Origin: a virus
Direction: 5' to 3' (one strand)
IMG/VR virus record: IMGVR_UViG_3300046507_000361
Location: 1 to 43,886 of that record
DNA length: 43,886 bases
Shown: positions 38,557 to 43,886 of the stretch, piece after piece
Layout of the letters: every line of letters starts with the position of its first letter
Numbering within the stretch: the first letter of the stretch is position 1
Made by a program: the position numbers and the translations under genes
Notes under the pieces: generated by a model
Database searches by the model: none
Told to the model about the DNA's origin: nothing
What the model saw: only the letters and a program-made list of their open reading frames with translations

Positions 38557-39390
38557 CTACTCCTGGCTATCTGGCTCGGGGTTGTCGATCTCAGCCTCAG
38601 TCAATTCGTCCGCATGTACGTCCCAAGCGGATATCAGCCAGTGTGGAAGCTGATCATGCCGCTTCACCGCAACGCGCGAATTCCCGTAGGACATATGAGG
38701 CAGAAGCACTGTCCTGACGAGAAGGCTGTCCGGGTTCACCTGTACTGGTGCGATGAGGTCAGGTGCCGCAGTGATGTCCTCTCGCGACTGGAGATAAAGC
38801 GGTACCACGTAGGTCATTCTGCCGAAGTACCATTGAGGCAAATGAAGCCCTCGGTTGATCGACCACTGGATCGCGCCTGAGATTGCGCACATTTGCGCAA
38901 CCCTAGGCGTTTGAGCAAGCCAAGGGAAGCGACCGGCGTTATCACCCAAAATGTGGTCATGCATCATGACGATTTCAGCGCGAGCAGGGATCTCAGGCTC
39001 CCGCGGAATATCTGGCGGAATCGGCAATTGAGGAGCCGAGATCTTAGATCCTGCCGCGACGAGGTAATAGGGTTCACGACCAGGGTTCTTGTTTTTCGCA
39101 AAGGCGAGGTATAAAGGGGTTCCGTACCGAGTCTGGAGGTGGCCCGCAGTCACATAGAACTGGTTGGAGCTCTCTGTATACCTTCCCTGGTCGATGCTCC
39201 ATGCGACATGAACAGCCAAGTATTTCTTAAGCACATGATTGTTGTTGCCCCATTTTTGCGAGAGAGCCTCGCCGGCGAGGCTGTCGATCAGCTCTTTCGG
39301 TATAAAAGCGAACCTGTTGAATCGTTCAACAACCTTGTTCGTATAGGGATCCCCGAGGTGCTGCATAAGCTCTTGCTGCTCGAACATCAT
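38557..39390 (-). CDS. DUF3825-type protein, antisense accessory gene
   Basis: 277 residues. The C-terminal half has the DUF3825 signature: MHDHILGDNAGRFPWLAQ, SGAIQWSINRGLHLPQWYF, YVVPLYLQSREDITAAPDL, and SYGNSRVAVKRHDQLPHWL; upstream, VTAGHLQTRYGTPLYLAF fits too. Function of the family is unknown. It is on the minus strand inside a plus-strand arm and convergent with the gene at 38219. With the membrane protein at 39523-39768 it may form an accessory pair expressed in the lysogen. Confidence 0.8.
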   Translation of the reverse strand: MMFEQQELMQHLGDPYTNKVVERFNRFAFIPKELIDSLAGEALSQKWGNNNHVLKKYLAVHVAWSIDQGRYTESSNQFYVTAGHLQTRYGTPLYLAFAKNKNPGREPYYLVAAGSKISAPQLPIPPDIPREPEIPARAEIVMMHDHILGDNAGRFPWLAQTPRVAQMCAISGAIQWSINRGLHLPQWYFGRMTYVVPLYLQSREDITAAPDLIAPVQVNPDSLLVRTVLLPHMSYGNSRVAVKRHDQLPHWLISAWDVHADELTEAEIDNPEPDSQE

Positions 39391-39522
39391 CCATTCCTTG
39401 TATTTATTGCGCGTTATCTGGTCTCCGACCCCAGCAGTCGGAGGGCTATCAAACCGTATCTAACATGAAATTGCCACCATGCCGCATCCGGTCACGGAGG
39501 GCGGCGCCTGACTGGGAGAATA

Positions 39523-39768
39523 CTAAGACCTTGCCTTATCTGACCGGAAAACTTTGCCGTATGCGTAAAAGCCAATGGTGATCTCAACTACCGCCATCAC
39601 GCCATAGCTTGCGCCAAACATGAAGGATGAAACGACAAACGCAAGACCTACGAGAAACAGCAATACCTCAGAAATATTCTGCCATTTCTTCGATAAAGAC
39701 GGCCCCAAAGCCTCAACGAAGCCGGCAACGAACCCGATCAATACTCCCACAACGATACGCGCAAACAT
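39523..39768 (-). CDS. Small membrane protein upstream of the DUF3825 gene
   Basis: 81 residues from the ATG after AAGGAGCTGTG; a longer frame upstream lacks a site. Three hydrophobic segments (FARIVVGVLIGFVAGFVEAL, VLLFLVGLAFVVSSFMFGAS, GVMAVVEITIGFYAYGKVF) and short polar links predict an inner-membrane protein with little outside. Minus strand, divergent from the gene at 39869. The 131-base gap to the DUF3825 gene is compatible with one transcript. Confidence 0.65.
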   Translation of the reverse strand: MFARIVVGVLIGFVAGFVEALGPSLSKKWQNISEVLLFLVGLAFVVSSFMFGASYGVMAVVEITIGFYAYGKVFRSDKARS

Positions 39769-39868
39769 CACAGCTCCTTGAACCGGCCTCATGCCAGGCC
39801 AAACACAAATACCCCACTTCAACGAATCACGCCAGCCGGCGAGGCAGGCGCCCACCCAGGAGAAAGCC

Positions 39869-40180
39869 ATGAGCATCCCAGCAAATGCCCTCAAGGAAGA
39901 CGAGCTTTTCCACTACGCATCTCTTGAGCCGGGCGCCGCCGACGAACTGGCCCGCCGAATCGCCTCCGGCGCAATCGACCCAAACGCCTGTCTTGAGGAT
40001 CTTCGCGAAGACATCCGCTTGCTCGAAAGCCAGGCGGACGACAGTGAGGATGAACTGAATCGGTTGCGGGATGGAGTCGAAGACGCTTGCACCTACATCA
40101 AGCGCGCAATGAACCATGACGAAGACGAAGGGCTTTCAGTGAGCAAGCTTCTTCAAAAAGCCCTCGATTGTCTGGAGTGA
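39869..40180 (+). CDS. Hypothetical acidic early protein
   Basis: 103 residues after CAGGAGAAAGCC. Acidic and helical (LEDLREDIRLLESQADDSED, ELNRLRDGVEDACTYIKRAM). Three bases separate it from the next gene. No family recognised; possibly a DNA mimic given its acidity, but that is speculative. Confidence 0.65.
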   Translation: MSIPANALKEDELFHYASLEPGAADELARRIASGAIDPNACLEDLREDIRLLESQADDSEDELNRLRDGVEDACTYIKRAMNHDEDEGLSVSKLLQKALDCLE

Positions 40181-40183
40181 ACC

Positions 40184-40573
40184 ATGAGCACATTCGCAGT
40201 GTTTGGCATGACCCGTGACGTCGCCATGGCCGAGGCCAAGAAGACAGTCAAAACAACACGGCCTGATCCGAAGAAAAACGGCCAAACCATCGAGTTGACT
40301 GTCGATGAGTGGCTGCACAAGGTCAGTGTTCGCGCCGATCAGATAATGGCTGGTACGAAGGTGAAGCAACTCAGCCCGCTGTTCGACGCGCCGCAATACG
40401 CCGAGCAGTTTATCGAGCTGGCCCGCAAGTCCGGAAAGTGTCGCGACATGCGGATCAGGTCAAAAGCGGTGCTGACCGACGCCAAGGGCAAGCCGATCAT
40501 CAACCCAAAAACGAAGGCGCCAAAGGTCGGCTTTGCAGAATGGCCACCAAAGCAAGACGATCAGGCGGCCTAA
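40184..40573 (+). CDS. Hypothetical early protein
   Basis: 129 residues, basic. N-terminal FAVFGMTRDVAMAEAKKTV, then GQTIELTVDEWLHKVSVRAD and a Lys-rich C-terminus. Second gene of a two-gene unit with 39869. The sequence looks like phage early proteins but no domain is recognised. Confidence 0.65.
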   Translation: MSTFAVFGMTRDVAMAEAKKTVKTTRPDPKKNGQTIELTVDEWLHKVSVRADQIMAGTKVKQLSPLFDAPQYAEQFIELARKSGKCRDMRIRSKAVLTDAKGKPIINPKTKAPKVGFAEWPPKQDDQAA

Positions 40574-40603
40574 TTCAGCCTCATATATTGTGCCGAAAAT
40601 TGC

Positions 40604-41029
40604 TCAAAGTCGGTCCTCTTCGGCAATGCAGAGGTAGCTGCGCTCGTTCTGCTTTCGCTTAATATATGCAATGGTCAGATTAGCCTCATCAGCAAGATTG
40701 TGAGGTGAAAATGGTGAGCTCGTCAGCTTGTCCAGCCCCCACTGTAAGCGTGATCGCCTCAGAATACGGAGAGTGACTGGGTAATAATCTGGGAAGTTCC
40801 TGAGCTCATAAACCACCGCAACCTGCCTGTCGAGAAATACAGGGTCTTGCCCGCTTCCATCGCCCTGAACTAGTTCCTTTATAAGCCGATGATAAGCCTC
40901 AAACGCCCGATCCTTTTCTTCGGCCCGCTTGATCAATATGTACTGAATAGCCCCAAGAAAGACCGGGATAAGGCCGACCGCAAGCCCGAGCTCGCCAGCG
41001 TGGTCGGAAATCCACTTACCTATTCCCAC
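40604..41029 (-). CDS. Membrane-anchored accessory protein, minus strand
   Basis: 141 residues from a GTG seven bases after GAGG. One membrane segment (ELGLAVGLIPVFLGAIQYILI) is followed by a basic, cytoplasmic domain (KRAEEKDRAFEAYHRLIKEL, then QVAVVYELRNFPDYYPVTLR and a Ser/Pro stretch). No family recognised. It opposes its neighbours, with a start divergent from 41091. An accessory role such as superinfection exclusion is inference. Confidence 0.65.
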   Translation of the reverse strand: MGIGKWISDHAGELGLAVGLIPVFLGAIQYILIKRAEEKDRAFEAYHRLIKELVQGDGSGQDPVFLDRQVAVVYELRNFPDYYPVTLRILRRSRLQWGLDKLTSSPFSPHNLADEANLTIAYIKRKQNERSYLCIAEEDRL

Positions 41030-41090
41030 TTCCTTACCTCTCAGCTGAATGCACACACCTATTTATCGATCATATCGTCGAGGCTCCCCC

Positions 41091-41558
41091 ATGCCCACAG
41101 AAAACAAACTCACCCCGTCGCTGCTGGAAGTGAAGCGCTGGCAATTAAAAGGCTTCATCCCTGGCGTTGAAGGCGAGAGCAAAGCTGTATTCCGGCCGGT
41201 CGTAGTTTTAGCCGATGATTTCGACCGCATCGCCGCCGAGCGTGACGCCCTGCAGCTGCGTCTGAACGCAGCGGATCAGCGGATTGATGAGCTGACCGTG
41301 CCTGCCGGCTACTGTCTCATGCCCACAAGGTTAACCGCCGAGAACGGCGCCAAAGCTCTGCTGCTTGGTGAGTTCAAGTTGGAAGTAACGTCCGATTGCC
41401 CTGAGTGCCGCGATCTGGAGGAGCCTTCAGAGGACTGTGAGATTTGCGACGGCGAAGGTGAATACGGGCAGCAGCACATGATCCCGTGGGATCAAATCAA
41501 ATTCATCTACAGCGAGGCCGTAAAGGGCCTGGCGAAAAAGCCGAACACGCCCCAGTAA
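41091..41558 (+). CDS. Early protein with zinc-binding motif
   Basis: 155 residues from the ATG after GAGG. The middle is helical (DDFDRIAAERDALQLRLNAA), and the C-terminus has CPECRDLEEPSEDCEICDGE, a likely zinc knuckle, and a hydrophobic end IKFIYSEAVKGL. Related small proteins are common in Pseudomonas phage early regions. Function unknown. Confidence 0.65.
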   Translation: MPTENKLTPSLLEVKRWQLKGFIPGVEGESKAVFRPVVVLADDFDRIAAERDALQLRLNAADQRIDELTVPAGYCLMPTRLTAENGAKALLLGEFKLEVTSDCPECRDLEEPSEDCEICDGEGEYGQQHMIPWDQIKFIYSEAVKGLAKKPNTPQ

Positions 41559-41605
41559 CTCCCTCCCCCTTCAAAGTCAGCCGCTATAGCGGCAAGGTCG
41601 AAGTC

Positions 41606-41920
41606 ATGCCTGAAGAGAAGTTGATTGTCCCCGTCGAAGTCGTGCGAGGCGATGACGGATATTGGTATCACCCGAATATTCCGGAGTTCGATGAAGACGC
41701 CGAGGCATGGAAAGCATGGCTCGAAGCTCAGGGCCTAAAGGTCATCGGCTGGCACATGGATTCCGACTTGGACGCCCACCCCTACTGGGAAGATGGCGAG
41801 GCCCACTGCCTCGGATGGGAACCTGAGACGCCGCCCGATGATGGCTGGTTCCTGCTCGGCATTTTCGACACGGATGATGGCCCCTATGTGCAGTGGGCGC
41901 GCCGCGAGGTGACGCCATGA
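41606..41920 (+). CDS. Hypothetical acidic early protein
   Basis: 104 residues; earlier in-frame starts lie in the previous gene. Many Trp and Asp residues: DDGYWYHPNIPEFDEDAEAW, KAWLEAQGLKVIGWHMDSDL, then PPDDGWFLLGIFDTDDGPYV. It ends with an ATGA overlap to an 18-residue frame. Confidence 0.6.
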   Translation: MPEEKLIVPVEVVRGDDGYWYHPNIPEFDEDAEAWKAWLEAQGLKVIGWHMDSDLDAHPYWEDGEAHCLGWEPETPPDDGWFLLGIFDTDDGPYVQWARREVTP

Positions 41921-41973
41921 TCGCCCTCGTCTGGTTCGCCTACGTGTATTGCTACAAGGGGCCACAGCGATAG
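41917..41973 (+). CDS. Possible 18-residue hydrophobic peptide
   Basis: An ATG overlapping the preceding stop (ATGA) opens MIALVWFAYVYCYKGPQR then stop. The coupled start and hydrophobic core are suggestive, but a frame this short may be chance or the remnant of a longer gene. Confidence 0.25.
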   Translation: MIALVWFAYVYCYKGPQR

Positions 41974-42040
41974 ATTGAATTACCTGCGCCATACCAAACA
42001 TTAACCAGCGCGGCGCCGGCGTTCGAATGCAGCGTTATTT

Positions 42041-42376
42041 TCACGGTGCGGACGTTCGCTGAAAGTCTGAATATGCAGAGTAATCAACAGCAGCCTGAGC
42101 ATTCATCACCAAGTTGCCCGCTGCAATTGCTCGCGCACGACTCACGCCCCAAGCGAGAGCTGTAGTCATCGCATGGTTTGGCAAATAGTCGTGAGACTCT
42201 TCGAATACAGGCCACCCGCTTTTGTCGTAAACGCCGATGAATATTTGAGTTCCTCCTGTTCTGGAAACTCGCGCCTGTATATCAACGACTGTGCCATCAC
42301 TCAGCATCTCGTTGTGCGACCAACAGTGCAATTCGCAGTCCGCCCAAATCCAATACTTGGAGCCCCTATGCATCAT
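42041..42376 (-). CDS. Hypothetical protein, minus strand
   Basis: 111 residues preceded by a strong AGGAGG site eight bases before the ATG. N-terminal KYWIWADCELHCWSHNEMLS, then IQARVSRTGGTQIFIGVYDK (beta-rich), and a helical HAMTTALAWGVSRARAIAAG tail. It runs against the plus-strand xis-int genes. No family recognised; another candidate accessory gene. Confidence 0.6.
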   Translation of the reverse strand: MMHRGSKYWIWADCELHCWSHNEMLSDGTVVDIQARVSRTGGTQIFIGVYDKSGWPVFEESHDYLPNHAMTTALAWGVSRARAIAAGNLVMNAQAAVDYSAYSDFQRTSAP

Positions 42377-42548
42377 TCTTTGCGGCCTCCTTATTGTTCG
42401 AATGTCGATAAAACCGGCGCAGTAAGAATTATTTAGTACGACGAAACGACAGCGTCAACCCCATGAAAGTAGTCATTTGTCGGACGGCCTCCGCTTGCAA
42501 TCCGCACATTAACCACCTTCTGCCGCCACGCGCGGCATGGAGCATCCT

Positions 42549-42761
42549 ATGAAAAAAGAACTGATCAAGATCAGCGAGTTTCAGCGCCGGCGCTGGGGCG
42601 AAGGCGGCACCCCGCAATGCCCACAGGCAATCCGCAACCACATCCGGAACGGAATGGTACCCGGCGAGCAGATCGGCAAACTCTGGTACGTTGATTGGGC
42701 CGCATTCAGCCGCTCGAACGGCAACGACCTGGTCGCAATGGTATTGAAAGGAGCTGCATGA
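42549..42761 (+). CDS. Excisionase-like DNA-binding protein
   Basis: 70 residues from the ATG after GGAG. Winged-helix type: LIKISEFQRRRWGEGGTPQC, PQAIRNHIRNGMVPGEQIGK, LWYVDWAAF, the pattern of phage excisionases. It overlaps the integrase gene by four bases, the standard xis-int arrangement, and should steer Int toward excision on induction. Confidence 0.8.
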   Translation: MKKELIKISEFQRRRWGEGGTPQCPQAIRNHIRNGMVPGEQIGKLWYVDWAAFSRSNGNDLVAMVLKGAA

Positions 42762-43873
42762 TGGTGCCAAGGCCGCGCAACCCTGCGAACAAGGGACTTC
42801 CGCAGAATCTGTACTACGACGCGCGGCGCTCGACCTATCGCTACCGGCGGCCTACCGACGGGAAGTGGTTTCCGTTCGGCGCCGACCGCCTCAAGGCAAT
42901 TGATGCCGCGAAGCAGCTGAATCTTGAGTTCATGCGCGGTGCCGACCTGGTCGGTGCCGTAATGAACAACGCCTCAGAAACGTTCGCCGGATTCCTCGAC
43001 ACCTACGAGCGCGACGTCCTGCCACCCCGCGAGCTGGCCACGGGAACCCTGGGCTTGTATGCGGTGCATTTCCGTCGCTTTCGCAAGCAGTTCGAAGGCA
43101 AGGCCGTAGACCAGATCACGATCCGCATGATCGCGGAGATGCTGGACGCCCTCACCCCGCGTACGGCCAACCAATGTCGGGCGCTGCTGGTCGACATTTT
43201 CAACCATGCCGCGGCCAAAGGGCTGTGCCCGGACAACCCGGCCGCCAGCACCATCAATCGCATCGAGAAGAAGCAGCGCAAGCGCCACACAGTAGAGGGC
43301 CTGAAAGCCATCAGGGAGAAAGCACCATCCTGGCTGCAGAACGCAATCGACCTGGCCCTGATCACCGCCCAGCGCCGAACCGACATCCTAGATATGCGTT
43401 TTGACGGCGTTCGGGAGGGATTCCTCTACCTGGTGCAGAAGAAGACGGCTAAGGCCAGTGATGCCGCGTGGATTCGCTTTCGCGTGACGCCCGAGTTGCA
43501 GGCGGTCATCAGCCGCTGCCGTGACGATGTCGTATCGCCTTACCTGGTGCACCGAAAGCCTGAGCGCCGGCAACAGAAGCAGGCTCAGACCAAGGACCAC
43601 TGGACGAAGGTTGAGGAACGGTATTTGACGCGTGCATTCAAGGAAGCCAGGGAGGCGGCCAACTGCTACGCGGGATGGAAGGAAGAAGAGATGCCGGGCT
43701 TCCACGAAGTGCGAGCGCTGTCACTGCACCTGTACAAGAAAGCCGGAAAGGACGGGCAGAAAATTGCAGGTCATGCGAGCGAGGGCATGACCAAAAACTA
43801 CCAGCGCGATCACGAGGAAGTCATCTGGTCCGAGGCAATTCCGGACCTGAATATCAGCGAAATCACCGGGTAG
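42758..43873 (+). CDS. Phage integrase, tyrosine recombinase (lambda Int type)
   Basis: 371 residues from the ATG after AAAGGAGCTGC. The N-terminal arm-binding domain matches lambda Int (LPQNLYYDARRSTYRYRRP, then DGKWFPFGADRLKAID). Core-binding and catalytic domains follow, with Arg206/207 (TAQRRTDIL), Lys229 (VQKKT), His316 and Arg319 (FHEVRALSLHLY), His339 (GHASEGM) and nucleophile Tyr348 (KNYQRDH). It inserts the phage into the tRNA-Pro(GGG) gene, whose 3' fragment marks the other prophage end at 249. Only 13 bases remain after it in the window, so the rebuilt attachment site is not visible. Confidence 0.94.
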   Translation: MMVPRPRNPANKGLPQNLYYDARRSTYRYRRPTDGKWFPFGADRLKAIDAAKQLNLEFMRGADLVGAVMNNASETFAGFLDTYERDVLPPRELATGTLGLYAVHFRRFRKQFEGKAVDQITIRMIAEMLDALTPRTANQCRALLVDIFNHAAAKGLCPDNPAASTINRIEKKQRKRHTVEGLKAIREKAPSWLQNAIDLALITAQRRTDILDMRFDGVREGFLYLVQKKTAKASDAAWIRFRVTPELQAVISRCRDDVVSPYLVHRKPERRQQKQAQTKDHWTKVEERYLTRAFKEAREAANCYAGWKEEEMPGFHEVRALSLHLYKKAGKDGQKIAGHASEGMTKNYQRDHEEVIWSEAIPDLNISEITG

Positions 43874-43886
43874 TTTTGCGCCAGTT

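Noticed and set aside
39526-39543. CI-operator-like AAGACCTTGCCTTATC sequence
   Set aside because: Only about 12 of 17 positions match, and it lies in the last codons of a membrane-protein gene away from a promoter.
1-43886. CRISPR arrays, insertion sequences, transposase genes, rRNA
   Set aside because: No regularly spaced repeats, transposase motifs or rRNA sequence were seen on either strand.

Overview
This window carries an essentially complete temperate myovirus prophage in what is most likely a Pseudomonas chromosome (P. fluorescens/putida type). The host call rests on the protein families (DUF1654, the small gp46/gp47-type baseplate set and lysis genes usual for Pseudomonas prophages), CTG-N10-CAG SOS boxes, and a tRNA-Pro(GGG) fragment at the left junction. 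Only about the first 250 bases look like host DNA. The integrase lies at the far right, and the rebuilt tRNA gene should lie just beyond the window.

Layout, left to right. (1) 1-296: host flank with a tRNA terminator and the 3' 48 nt of tRNA-Pro, the prophage junction. (2) 650-1268: two small plus-strand genes, the second behind a LexA-type box. (3) 24222 down to 1280, minus strand: the late region. Packaging and head genes (Nu1/gpA terminase, gpW, lambda-type portal, a prohead protease-capsid fusion, DUF2190, FII-like joiner) are lambda-like or gpT-like. The tail is Mu-like and contractile (sheath, tube, chaperones with a -1 frameshift site, tape measure, gp43 to gp48-like baseplate proteins, fibre and fibre chaperone). 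A large polytopic membrane protein sits between fibre and endolysin, followed by GH19 endolysin and nested Rz/Rz1 spanins. Two holin-like proteins and a further structural-type protein lie just upstream of the terminase.

(4) 32526 down to 26389, minus strand: the early replication operon. In transcription order it holds a Cro-like protein, an Arc-like protein, Rha/ANT, an O-like initiator with iterons inside the gene, a P-like helicase loader, small proteins, a VRR-NUC nuclease, a second tyrosine recombinase and a Q-like pair. Between Q and the late genes lie a candidate late promoter and a terminator, arranged like lambda pR'-tR'. (5) 32622-35163, plus strand: the S24-type CI repressor and an accessory cassette (RelE-like toxin, XRE antitoxin, DUF6941), then the oppositely oriented SOS-box-controlled DUF1654 gene. 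(6) 35599-43873: the opposite early arm. It has its own CI-type operators, promoter and boxA, then a LuxR-type HTH protein, many small genes, Xis and Int. Inside it are minus-strand accessory genes (38557-39768, 40604-41029, 42041-42376).

The immunity region therefore mirrors lambda: five copies of one palindromic operator occur in two clusters about 3 kb apart, flanking cI and its accessory genes. The least explained parts are the toxin/antitoxin/DUF6941 cassette, the DUF3825 plus membrane-protein pair, the GT-C-like membrane protein, and a long perfect inverted repeat followed by a terminator at 36988-37243. All calls come from reading the sequence; no database search was run.
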